From: Duganella radicis
Lineage (GTDB): Bacteria > Pseudomonadota > Gammaproteobacteria > Burkholderiales > Burkholderiaceae_D
Direction of reading: 5' to 3'
Assembly (NCBI RefSeq): GCF_009720825.1
Contig: NZ_WNKY01000027.1
Span: 1-64,000, forward strand
DNA: 64,000 nt
Shown here piece by piece: positions 1-8,347 of the stretch. The position numbers were made by a program, and so were the translations under genes. The notes beneath the pieces are model-generated. The model searched no databases and was not told the origin of the DNA. It was given only the letters and a program-made list of their open reading frames with translations. Position 1 is the stretch's first letter, and each line of letters starts with the position of its first letter.

Positions 1-89
1 CACGCGGGCGCGGCGCGGGGGCCGCACGGCGTGGCCCGGCGCCACGGCGGCCGTGGCCTCGAGCCGGGCTGCGATGGCGGGGTGTTTGG

Positions 90-2369
90 TTAAGGTGTCG
101 TGCCGATGGTGCGGGTGGCGGTGGCGGCTCTCACTGCGTCGACTGGCGGGATGACGGCGTTGGCGGATTGCGCGGCGCGGGCGTTGGTGCGGGCGACGTC
201 GTTGATGTTGTAGGCGGCAATCGCGGCGGCCAGGGCTGGGTTGGCGCGCAGTGGATCGGTCGGCGCGTTGGCCGCGTTGCGCGCGGCTGCGGCTTGGGCC
301 GCGCTGACCTGTTCGGCCGCAGCGGCCTGCTGTGCTGCGGCGGCTTGCTGTGCGGCGTTGGCGGCTGACGCTGCCTGTTGCGCCGCCGTCGCGGCCGCGG
401 CATTGGCGGCGGCCAGACTGGAGGCGGTTTCGCGCGCGGCTGCTGCCTGTTGGGCGGCGACCGTTGCCGCTGTGGTGGCGGCATCGGCGGTGCCGGCGTT
501 GTTCTGGGCGGCGCGGGCCTGGGCCACGGCCGCGTTGGCGGCGGCGTTCTGGGCGGCCATGGCATCGGCGGCATTCTGGGCTGCTTGCGCCTGCACCGCT
601 GCTGCCTGCGCGGCGGAGTTGGCGATCGCCACTTGCACGGCAGCGTTTTGCAGGATCTCAGCCCGTTGCGCGGCCGTGGCGTTGGCCGGGACGTTAACGA
701 CGCTCTGTGCCGCATTCTGCGCAGCCACGGCCTGTTGCTGCGCCACCTGGGCGGCGACATTGGCGGTGTTCACCGTGCTGGTGGCCTGCTGGCGGGTGGT
801 CTCAGCCTGTGCGGTAGCGCGTGCCTGTTCGGTGGCAGACTGGGCGGTGTTGGCTTCCTGCGCATCCTGCTGCTCGGCGTTGGCTTGCTGCGTCTGTTGC
901 GTTTGCTGGGCAGATTGGGTGGCGTTGGCTTGTTGCGTCTGCTGAGCCTGTGTGGTTTGTTGCGCTTGCTCGGCTGCTGCCCGATTGGCTTCAAGCGTTT
1001 GCTGCAAGGCCGATGCCTGTGCGGCCTGCGCCTGCTGAGCGTTTTGCAACTGCCCCGCCGCCGTCTGGAGCTGGGCCTGCTGCGCAGCTTGCGTCTGATC
1101 CAGCTGCGCCTGCTGATTCAACGCCGCCTGCGCCTGCTGTGTCGTTTGCGCCTGCTGCGCCGCCTGCGCTTGCTGTGCCGTTTGCGCCTGCTGCGCCGCC
1201 TGCGCTTGCTGTGCCGTTTGCGCCTGCTGCGCGGCCTGTGCTTGCTGTGCCGCCTGCGCTTGCTGTGCCGTTTGCGCCTGCTGCGCGGCTTGTGCTTGCT
1301 GTGCCGTTTGCGCCTGCTGTGCGGCCTGTGCTTGCTGCGCCGTTTGCGCCTGTTGCGCGTTCTGCGCTTGCAGGGCCGCCCGGGCTTGTTGGGCGGTCAG
1401 CGTCTGCTGCGCTTGCTGCGCGGCCTGGGCGTTTTGGGATTGCAGCGCCGCCTGCAACTGCTGTGCATTCTGGCTCTGTTGCAGAGTGCCGCGCTGGAGT
1501 TGCTGATTCAGCGCCGCCTGATTCTGCTGGGCCACCTGCTGGTTGCCCTGCTGTGCCAGTTGCTGATTCACAATCGGTGACGGGATCTGCTGCTGTTGCT
1601 GCAAGTTCCCCGCCTGCTCCAGCTGCGCACGCTGCGCCGCCAGCCGGTCCGCGCCGGTCGCCGGCAGCGGATTCTGTGACAGATTATCCAGCGCCGCCCG
1701 CGCCAGGTCCAGTCGCGCGTTGGCCGCCAGGTCTTCCGGCGTCAACGCCGGCTGCTGCTCCGGATTCAGGCCAGGGATTTGCGAACTGCCCGCGGCACTC
1801 AGCCGCTCCGCAAAGTCCGTGGCAATCTGCCGGAACGTATTCAAGGTATTCTGCAAGGTCGACGTGGTCTGCTCATTATTCGCATTGACCGCCGCCCGCA
1901 ACACCTCCGGCTCCAGCGACAGCCCGCCGGTCAGATCCGACAACAGCGGCGGCTGCAAGGTCACGCCCAACTGCGCCAGATTCTGCGCCTGCGAAGTGCC
2001 GCCATCGTTGTTGCCCTGATTCAAACTGCTGACCAGATTGTTGAGCAGCGACGCCTGCTGCGCCGCGCCCTGATCGAAATCCACCGACGGCAGCAGATTG
2101 AACGCATCCACCACATCCTGCACCGCCGCATTCACTGTATCAGCCCGCTGCGCCACCGTACCTTGGGTGCCGGACAGCTGCTCCTGCGCATTGCTAACTG
2201 ACAGCAGGAAACTCGCCACCGGCGACAGGTCCACCTCCACCGACCCCGCCAGTGGCGCATCGGTTGCCGTACCCACCGCGTTGATGCCGGCGTTGTTGAC
2301 CGCCGAGGTTTCGGCCGCGCGCGCCACCGGCTGCAATTCCGGCGACGTCAAGGATGAGATAGGAAACAT
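90..2369 (-). CDS. Gln/Ala-rich repeat protein of unknown function
   Basis: A 759-residue protein of extreme composition. The first ~230 residues are ordinary-looking (Asp, Leu and Ser present, helical character). The rest is almost entirely Gln and Ala, with a block of hexapeptide repeats of the type QAQTAQ/QAQAAQ, followed by a long Ala/Gln tail with scattered Asn and Thr. No signal peptide, membrane segment or known domain is visible. The ATG is chosen over an in-frame TTG 12 bases upstream because a GGAGA lies five bases before it. Such composition predicts long alpha-helix or coiled coil, or a low-complexity phase-forming tail, but no function can be assigned. Several long reading frames on the other strand here are compositional shadows. 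Confidence 0.75.
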   Translation of the reverse strand: MFPISSLTSPELQPVARAAETSAVNNAGINAVGTATDAPLAGSVEVDLSPVASFLLSVSNAQEQLSGTQGTVAQRADTVNAAVQDVVDAFNLLPSVDFDQGAAQQASLLNNLVSSLNQGNNDGGTSQAQNLAQLGVTLQPPLLSDLTGGLSLEPEVLRAAVNANNEQTTSTLQNTLNTFRQIATDFAERLSAAGSSQIPGLNPEQQPALTPEDLAANARLDLARAALDNLSQNPLPATGADRLAAQRAQLEQAGNLQQQQQIPSPIVNQQLAQQGNQQVAQQNQAALNQQLQRGTLQQSQNAQQLQAALQSQNAQAAQQAQQTLTAQQARAALQAQNAQQAQTAQQAQAAQQAQTAQQAQAAQQAQTAQQAQAAQQAQAAQQAQTAQQAQAAQQAQTAQQAQAAQQAQTTQQAQAALNQQAQLDQTQAAQQAQLQTAAGQLQNAQQAQAAQASALQQTLEANRAAAEQAQQTTQAQQTQQANATQSAQQTQQTQQANAEQQDAQEANTAQSATEQARATAQAETTRQQATSTVNTANVAAQVAQQQAVAAQNAAQSVVNVPANATAAQRAEILQNAAVQVAIANSAAQAAAVQAQAAQNAADAMAAQNAAANAAVAQARAAQNNAGTADAATTAATVAAQQAAAARETASSLAAANAAAATAAQQAASAANAAQQAAAAQQAAAAEQVSAAQAAAARNAANAPTDPLRANPALAAAIAAYNINDVARTNARAAQSANAVIPPVDAVRAATATRTIGTTP
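1125..1367. repeat. 18-bp tandem repeat with 36-bp higher-order period
   Basis: An in-frame tandem array inside the Gln/Ala-rich gene. The phrase cgtttgcgcctgctg recurs at 1143, 1179, 1215, 1269 and 1305, and with one change at 1341. The spacing is 36 bases except for one 54-base step, which is one extra 18-base unit. Each 18-base unit encodes QAQ(T/A)AQ, and T and A units alternate. Copy number is likely to vary between strains. Confidence 0.8.
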
Positions 2370-2545
2370 GCCGCTCTCCAAAGAAGATATGGGTCACGTA
2401 TAGCATGCGCGCTCAGGACCGCCCCGTCCGTGTGCCAGTTCACATATGCGAGGCATTTTTAACATTGTTAGCTTCCGCACGGTCAAGCGCGCCTGATGGG
2501 CCTATTGTGGTCGCTCCTACTGCCCACACAACGAGAGGACCCATC

Positions 2546-2899
2546 ATGGAAAATAGCACCGAGACCAAACTGAACAACACCCGCGACGGCGTCACCCAAA
2601 TCGGCAAAGACCTGCGCGCCGATGCCCACGCCACCATCGACAAAATCGCCGAGCAAGTGCCGCCCGCCACCGACCGTCTGAAAGCGCAAGCCCACACCGG
2701 CGTCGACAAAGTGGCCGACGGCGTCGAAAGCACCTCCGAACGCCTGGCCGCGCGCGGCAAGCAACTGGCCACCAGCTGCCGCAACCTGACCGAGTCGAGC
2801 CGCGAACACGTGCGCGCCAGCCCGGTGATCTCGGTGCTGGTGGCCGCCGCCGCCGGCTATGGCATCTCCAAGCTGCTGGGTTCGCGCAGCAGCAAATAA
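2546..2899 (+). CDS. DUF883 (ElaB/YqjD-like) membrane-anchored protein
   Basis: A 117-residue protein with a charged amphipathic N-terminal two-thirds rich in Lys, Asp, Ala and Thr, and a single hydrophobic C-terminal segment (about residues 93-111) followed by a short basic tail. This is the layout of the DUF883/ElaB/YqjD family, which are stress-induced inner-membrane proteins; in E. coli YqjD binds ribosomes. The ATG is chosen because GAGAGGA precedes it by six bases; longer upstream reading has no such site. It lies 87 bases ahead of katE on the same strand, so the two may share general stress control, but this is inference. Confidence 0.8.
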   Translation: MENSTETKLNNTRDGVTQIGKDLRADAHATIDKIAEQVPPATDRLKAQAHTGVDKVADGVESTSERLAARGKQLATSCRNLTESSREHVRASPVISVLVAAAAGYGISKLLGSRSSK

Positions 2900-2986
2900 C
2901 CCTTCCCGCCCGGCCGACAGCGCTGCCGGGCGAACGGCGGCCGCGCAAGCCGGGCGTCTTTCGTCTACAGCGTCTAGAGGACATAC

Positions 2987-5407
2987 ATGGCAACCAAGAA
3001 GAATTCGCCGGCCTCCGTCATGGGGGCCGGTTCCGTATTGAGCAGCGTTTCGGGACCATCGTCGGCGACCCCGCCGGACAGCCTGGGCGGCGCCAGCCCG
3101 CAAGAGCAAATCCTGATCGACAAGGTGGCGGGCGGCCAGCAACTGGCGGCCGGCATGCCGTTCAACGCCAACAAGGAGGGCGAGCATGGCGAAGCCGCGC
3201 GCGAGCCGCAGCCCGGCCGTACCTGTCCGGTGCCGCATGCCGCCGCCACCGGCAGCACCGCCAGCGAAGTCAATGCCTCGTCCAAGGTCGGCAACGGCAC
3301 GCCGCCGCCCGGCGTCTGCCCGGCCGGCCATCTGGACCGGGTGCGCGCGGACGGCACCGAGCAGCCGCTGACCACCAACCAGGGCGTGCCGGTGGCCGAC
3401 AATCAGAACTCGCTCAAGGTCGGCCTGCGCGGCCCGACCGCCATGGAAGACTTCATCCTGCGCGAGAAGCTCACGCACTTCGACCACGAGCGCATCCCCG
3501 AACGCGTGGTGCATGCGCGCGGCTCGGCGGCGCACGGCTATTTCGAGAGCTACCAGGACCTCGGCAACCTGACACGCGCCACACCGTTTGCCGCCGCCGG
3601 CAAGCGCACCCCGGTGTTCGTGCGCTTCTCCACCGTGGCCGGCGAACGCGGCTCGGCCGACACCGTGCGCGACGTGCGCGGCTTCGCCGTCAAGTTCTAC
3701 ACCGACGAAGGCAACTGGGACCTGGTCGGCAACAACATGCCGGTGTTCTTCATCCAGGACGCGATGAAATTCCCCGACCTGGTGCACGCGGTCAAGCCCG
3801 AGCCGCACCACGCCATGCCGCAGGCATCGAGCGCGCACGACACCTTCTGGGACTTCGTCTCGCTGATGCCGGAATCGACCCACATGCTGATGTGGCAGAT
3901 GTCCGACCGCGCCATCCCGCGCAGCTACCGCACCATGCAGGGCTTCGGCGTGCACACCTTCCGGCTGGTGAACGCGCAGGGCGAATCGGTGTTCTGCAAA
4001 TTCCACTGGAACCCGGTGGGCGGCACCCATTCGCTGGTGTGGGACGAGGCGGCGCGCATCGTCGGCGCCGATCCGGACTTCCACCGGCGCGACCTGTGGG
4101 AAGCCATCGAGGCCGGCGCCTATCCGGAGTGGGAACTGGGCCTGCAAGTGTTCACCGAGGAGCAGGCGGCCGGCTTCCCGTTCGACGTGCTCGATCCCAC
4201 CAAGATCGTGCCGGAGGAGCTGGTGCCGGTGCGCGCGGTCGGCAAGATGACGCTGAACCGCAATCCCGACAACTTCTTCGCCGAGACCGAGCAGGTGGCG
4301 TTCTGCACGGCGCACATCGTGCCAGGCATCGACTTCACCAACGACCCGCTGCTGCAAGGGCGCATCCACTCTTATCTGGATACCCAGATCAGCCGCTTGG
4401 GCGGACCGAACTTCCATGAGATCCCGGTCAACGCGCCGCTGGCGCCGGTGCACAACAACCAGCGCGACGGCGTGCACCGCCAGGCCGTGCATCGCGGACG
4501 CGTGTCCTACGAGCCGAATTCGCTGGGCGGCGGCTGTCCGTTCCAGGCCGGCATGGCCGGCTTCACCACCACCTTCCATCAGCATCCGCAGCCGCCGGAA
4601 GACAAGGTGCGCGGCAAGCCCGAACTGTTTGCCGACCACTACTCGCAGGCACACCTGTTCTGGATCAGCCAGACGCCGGCCGAGCAGGCCCACATCGTCA
4701 ACGCCTTCCGCTTCGAGTTGACCCGGGTGCAGACGCCTGCGGTGCGGGTGCGGCTGCTGTCGATGCTGGCCAATGTCGATCCGATCCTGGTGGAAGGCGT
4801 GGCACAGGGGCTGGGCATGGAAGTGCCGCAGCCGATGCCGCTGGCGACTGACGCGCCGCCGCCGCACTATCCGCCGTCGCCGGCCCTGTCGCTGCTGGCG
4901 CGTCCCGGCGCGCTGGGCGCCCGGACGCGCAAGGTGGCCATCCTGGCCGGCCACGGCGTGGATGCGCCCAGCCTGAAGGCGGTCTACGCCAGCCTGCTGG
5001 CGGCCGGCGCGGCGCCGCGCGTGGTGGCGCCGCAATTGGGGCAACTGGTGGCCACCGACGGCAGCCGGATCGACGTCGAGATCTCGATCGACGCCGGGCC
5101 ATCGGTGCTGTACGACGGCGTGATCGTGGCCGACGGTGCCGCCAGCGCGGCCATGCTGTCGGGCGATGCCGACGCACGCGAGTTCGTGCGCCTGCAATAC
5201 CGTCATTGCAAGCCAATGCTGGCGGTCGGCGCCGGCAAGGAACTGCTGACGGCTGCCGGCGTGCCGCCCGCCTTGCTGGACGGCGCTCCCGATCCGGCCC
5301 TGTTGAACGCGGCAGCCGGTGCGCTGGATGGCGCGCTGGCCGCCTTCCAGCAAGCGCTGTCCACCCACCGCGACTTCCGGCGCGAAATGGACGCCGCGCC
5401 GTTGTAA
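2987..5407 (+). CDS. katE: Catalase HPII-type (large-subunit, monofunctional haem catalase)
   Basis: Disproportionates hydrogen peroxide to water and oxygen in the cytoplasm. The 806-residue product aligns through the whole E. coli HPII pattern. It has the catalytic His (His176, in RVVHARGSAAHG), the active-site Asn in DLVGNNMP, the proximal haem Tyr463 in HSYLDTQISRLGGPNF, and the extra C-terminal flavodoxin/DJ-1-like domain (about residues 640-800) that defines large catalases. Oddities: the N-terminal arm is about 48 residues longer than in HPII and carries two short CP-x-x-H motifs (Cys80, Cys111). The residue equivalent to HPII His392, which forms a covalent bond to the haem Tyr, is Cys440 here. 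AGAGGA precedes the ATG by five bases. Confidence 0.96.
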   Translation: MATKKNSPASVMGAGSVLSSVSGPSSATPPDSLGGASPQEQILIDKVAGGQQLAAGMPFNANKEGEHGEAAREPQPGRTCPVPHAAATGSTASEVNASSKVGNGTPPPGVCPAGHLDRVRADGTEQPLTTNQGVPVADNQNSLKVGLRGPTAMEDFILREKLTHFDHERIPERVVHARGSAAHGYFESYQDLGNLTRATPFAAAGKRTPVFVRFSTVAGERGSADTVRDVRGFAVKFYTDEGNWDLVGNNMPVFFIQDAMKFPDLVHAVKPEPHHAMPQASSAHDTFWDFVSLMPESTHMLMWQMSDRAIPRSYRTMQGFGVHTFRLVNAQGESVFCKFHWNPVGGTHSLVWDEAARIVGADPDFHRRDLWEAIEAGAYPEWELGLQVFTEEQAAGFPFDVLDPTKIVPEELVPVRAVGKMTLNRNPDNFFAETEQVAFCTAHIVPGIDFTNDPLLQGRIHSYLDTQISRLGGPNFHEIPVNAPLAPVHNNQRDGVHRQAVHRGRVSYEPNSLGGGCPFQAGMAGFTTTFHQHPQPPEDKVRGKPELFADHYSQAHLFWISQTPAEQAHIVNAFRFELTRVQTPAVRVRLLSMLANVDPILVEGVAQGLGMEVPQPMPLATDAPPPHYPPSPALSLLARPGALGARTRKVAILAGHGVDAPSLKAVYASLLAAGAAPRVVAPQLGQLVATDGSRIDVEISIDAGPSVLYDGVIVADGAASAAMLSGDADAREFVRLQYRHCKPMLAVGAGKELLTAAGVPPALLDGAPDPALLNAAAGALDGALAAFQQALSTHRDFRREMDAAPL

Positions 5408-5421
5408 ATCCACCTATCCCT

Positions 5422-5462
5422 TTGAAGTATTCAACTCTGGCGAGCATAGTGATATGCTCGCC
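5422..5462 (+). promoter_or_regulatory. Promoter with 9-bp-arm palindrome over the -10 (probable operator of the MFS efflux operon)
   Basis: TTGAAG (5422) is followed after 17 bases by CATAGT (5445), a plausible sigma-70 promoter. A perfect inverted repeat with arms GGCGAGCAT and ATGCTCGCC and a 6-base spacer occupies 5439-5462, covering the -10 and the expected start of transcription. This is the classic position for a repressor site. The regulator is not obvious in the neighbourhood; the OhrR and TetR genes are several kilobases away. Confidence 0.5.
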
Positions 5463-5489
5463 ATAACGCATTTCGTCTTCTTCCCCGAC

Positions 5490-7112
5490 ATGGACGTTTA
5501 CGCCCCACAAGCCTGGCAGCCACACGAGCGTCCCACCCTGCCCGGATCGCCGTCCACCCCGCATCATCCCACTGCAAAACGCATCGCCTTCCTGCTGGTG
5601 GGCTTCATCGTCGCCATTACCGGCGGCCTGGGGAACGCGCTGGTGTCGGTCAACCTGCCGTACCTGCAAGGATCGCTGGGCGTGTACTCGGCCGAGATCC
5701 AGTGGCTGCCGGCCGCCTACGTCATGGCCAACGTCTCCATGAACCTGTTGCTGGTCAAATTCCGCCAGCAGTACGGGCTGCGGCTGTTCACGGAACTGTT
5801 CCTGGTGCTGTACGCGGTGGCGACGGTGGCGCACTTGTTCGTGCACGGACTGGGATCGGCCATCGCCGTGCGGGCCGCGCACGGCATGAGCGGCGCGGCG
5901 CTGACCACCCTGGGCCTGTACTACACGCTGCAAGCCTTCCCGGCCGAGCATCGGCTCAAGGGCGCGGTGCTGGGCATCGGCTTCTCGCAACTGGCGGTGC
6001 CGATGGCGCGCCTGTTCTCGTCGGAGCTGATGGAGATCGCCGAATGGCGCGGCCTGTATTTTTTCGAACTGGGACTGGCGCTGGTGTCGCTGGCCTGCGT
6101 GCTGTTCCTCAAGCTGCCGCCGGGCGACCGCATCAAGGCGTTCGAGAAAATGGACTTCGTCACTTTCGGCCTGTTCGCTCCGGGCGTGGCGTTGTTGTCG
6201 GCGGTGCTGGCGCTGGGCCGCACGGTGTGGTGGCTGGAGTCGCGCTGGCTGGGCTACAGCCTGGTGGGGGCGATTGTGCTGATCACGGCGGCGCTGGCGG
6301 TGGAGCATAACCGCGCGCGTCCGCTGCTCAACACGCGCTGGCTCACCAACGCCAATATCGCGCGGCTGGCGTTGTCGGTGCTGCTGATCCGCGTGGTGCA
6401 GTCGGAGGCCAGCGGCACGGTGGGCTTCTTGCAGGCGCTGGGCTTGAACAACGACCAGATGTTGACGCTATGGTGGATCGTGATGTTCGGCGCCTTGGCC
6501 GGCATGGTGGTGAGCGCGCTGACCATCACGCCGGCGCGCATCCCGGGGCAGCTGATTATTTCGCTGGCGCTGATGGCGCTTGGCGCCTACCTGGATTCGG
6601 ATGCCACCAACCTCACACGGCCGGCCGACTTGTATGTGTCGCAGTTCCTGTTGGGCTTTGGCGGCGCGCTGTTTGTCGGGCCCACCTTCATCTCCGGCTT
6701 CGGCGCGGTGATCGCGGCGCCGAATAACCTGATCAGTTTTTCGGTCATGTTCAGCATCACGCAAACGCTGGGCAGCTTGCTGGGCACCGCGCTGACCGGC
6801 ACCTTCCAGGTGTGGCGCGAGAAGTATCACTCCAGTATTCTGGTCGAGCATCTGACGCAGCTCGACCCGCAGGTGGCGGCGCGCATCCAGTCCGGCGGCC
6901 TGGCGTCGCTGGGCGGCGTGGCCACGCGCGAAGCCAACATCCTTGCGTATAACGATGTGTTCCTCGCCATCACCGTGCTGGCGCTGTTGACCATGGCGTG
7001 GTTGCTGGCGCGCTATCTGTGGACGCTGTGCGTGGTGTGCCAGCCCAAGGCGGCGCACAACGCGCAGACAGGCATGGCCAACGTCTCTCTTAACAATTCA
7101 GGATCTCGCTGA
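5490..7112 (+). CDS. MFS efflux pump (DHA2/EmrB-like), inner membrane
   Basis: A 540-residue polytopic protein with a hydrophilic 28-residue N-terminus, then about 12-14 hydrophobic segments, the first being RIAFLLVGFIVAITGGLGNA. With the HlyD adaptor and NodT lipoprotein genes directly downstream it should be the energised component of a tripartite pump that expels a small hydrophobic compound by proton antiport. An in-frame ATG at 5454 lies inside the predicted promoter, so the start at 5490 is preferred, although no good ribosome site is visible for either. Reading further upstream would overlap katE. Only two bases separate it from the adaptor gene. The substrate cannot be read from the sequence. 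Confidence 0.88.
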   Translation: MDVYAPQAWQPHERPTLPGSPSTPHHPTAKRIAFLLVGFIVAITGGLGNALVSVNLPYLQGSLGVYSAEIQWLPAAYVMANVSMNLLLVKFRQQYGLRLFTELFLVLYAVATVAHLFVHGLGSAIAVRAAHGMSGAALTTLGLYYTLQAFPAEHRLKGAVLGIGFSQLAVPMARLFSSELMEIAEWRGLYFFELGLALVSLACVLFLKLPPGDRIKAFEKMDFVTFGLFAPGVALLSAVLALGRTVWWLESRWLGYSLVGAIVLITAALAVEHNRARPLLNTRWLTNANIARLALSVLLIRVVQSEASGTVGFLQALGLNNDQMLTLWWIVMFGALAGMVVSALTITPARIPGQLIISLALMALGAYLDSDATNLTRPADLYVSQFLLGFGGALFVGPTFISGFGAVIAAPNNLISFSVMFSITQTLGSLLGTALTGTFQVWREKYHSSILVEHLTQLDPQVAARIQSGGLASLGGVATREANILAYNDVFLAITVLALLTMAWLLARYLWTLCVVCQPKAAHNAQTGMANVSLNNSGSR

Positions 7113-7114
7113 AC

Positions 7115-8347
7115 ATGGCAAACAATAACACTCCAGACAATGCATCTTCATCCGAGAGCCGCGTAGCGGCGGTGGCCGCGGCAGCGGCGGCAGCGGCGGT
7201 TGCGGCGGCGGCGCCCACCGCGCCGGCGCCGGACCGGCGGGCGCAGATCATTTCGGCGTTGCTGTTCTCGCTGGTGGCGCTGGTGGGCGTGCTGGTTGTG
7301 TTGTACGCGTGGCGTTTGCCGCCATTCAGTTCAGCGATTGTCTCCACCGAGAATGCGCTGGTGCGCGGGCAGGTGACCTTGATCGGCACGCAGCTTCCCG
7401 GTTATGTGGTGGACGTGAAGGTGCAGGACTTCCAGTACGTGAAGCAGGGCGAGTTGCTGGCGCAGATCGACGACCGCATTTACCAGCAGCGCTACGAGCA
7501 GGCTTCCGCGCAGTTGGCGGCGCAGAAGGCGGCGCTGGAAAACTGGGCACAGTCGCAACGCACGGCGGAAGCCGGCGTGGTGCTGAACCAGGCCACGCTG
7601 GCGAACGCAGAGGCGCAGGCGGCGAAATCGGTGGCGGATCTGAAGCGGGTCGATTCGCTGGCGGCCGATGGTTCGCTGTCCTTGCGCGAGCAGGATTCGT
7701 CGCGCGCGGCGCGGGCGCAGACGGCGGCTGCGGTGTCGCAGGCGCGTGCGAGTCTGGAGATCGCCAAACAGCAGGTGCGCACGGTGGCGGTGAACAAGCA
7801 GTCCCTGGAGGCGGCGGTGGCGGCGGCGGAGGCGGCTTTGAAGGCGGCCAGGGTGGATCTGGATAACACGCGCATCACGGCGCCGGAAGATGGGCAACTG
7901 GGGCAGGTCACGGTGCGCAAGGGGGCGTATGTGAACACCGGCGCGCAGCTCATGGGATTGGTGCCGAAGCAGCTGTGGGTGATCGCCAATCTGAAGGAGA
8001 CGCAGATGAATAATGTGCAGGTGGGGCAGCCGGCCACGTTCAAGGTCGACGCGCTGGATGGCGCGCAGCTGACCGGCGTGGTGGAGCGGATTTCGCCGGC
8101 CACCGGCTCCGAGTTCAGCGTGCTGCCGGCCGATAATGCGACCGGCAATTACGTCAAGATCGCGCAGCGCATCCCGGTGCGCATCCGCATCGACAACGGC
8201 CAGGCCAAGGCGCGCCGCCTCGCGCCTGGCATGTCGGTGATCGTCAGCATCGACACCTCGGTGCGCGTGCGCGAGAACGAACCAGCCCCCGCGGCCGCCC
8301 GCGCCGACGGTCCCGCCACTCCGGCCGCCGCCGGAGCCAAGCCATGA
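7115..8347 (+). CDS. HlyD/EmrA-family periplasmic adaptor subunit
   Basis: A 410-residue membrane-fusion protein linking the MFS pump to the outer-membrane factor. Order of parts: an Ala-rich cytoplasmic N-terminus (about residues 18-40, almost poly-Ala), one membrane segment (ISALLFSLVALVGVLVVLYAW), a lipoyl/biotinyl half with GYVVDVKVQDFQYVKQGELL, a long alpha-helical hairpin (about residues 125-245), then the second lipoyl half and beta-barrel. It begins two bases after the pump stop codon and overlaps the next gene by four bases (ATGA), so all three are translationally linked. The Ala/Pro-rich C-terminal tail (about residues 393-410) is not a family feature. Confidence 0.92.
   Translation: MANNNTPDNASSSESRVAAVAAAAAAAAVAAAAPTAPAPDRRAQIISALLFSLVALVGVLVVLYAWRLPPFSSAIVSTENALVRGQVTLIGTQLPGYVVDVKVQDFQYVKQGELLAQIDDRIYQQRYEQASAQLAAQKAALENWAQSQRTAEAGVVLNQATLANAEAQAAKSVADLKRVDSLAADGSLSLREQDSSRAARAQTAAAVSQARASLEIAKQQVRTVAVNKQSLEAAVAAAEAALKAARVDLDNTRITAPEDGQLGQVTVRKGAYVNTGAQLMGLVPKQLWVIANLKETQMNNVQVGQPATFKVDALDGAQLTGVVERISPATGSEFSVLPADNATGNYVKIAQRIPVRIRIDNGQAKARRLAPGMSVIVSIDTSVRVRENEPAPAAARADGPATPAAAGAKP

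Noticed and set aside
1125..1367. Regular 36-bp spacing suggested a CRISPR array
   Set aside because: The units are contiguous without unique spacers and encode an in-frame hexapeptide repeat.
241..1888. Long plus-strand frames (235-400 residues) opposite the Gln/Ala-rich gene
   Set aside because: They mirror the repeats (poly Leu/Arg/Cys or Ala/Pro), have no ribosome sites or family resemblance, and are open only because of the biased composition.
2483..5413. 976-residue minus-strand frame opposite katE
   Set aside because: Composition is that of an antisense shadow of a GC-rich gene; the plus strand holds a full catalase.
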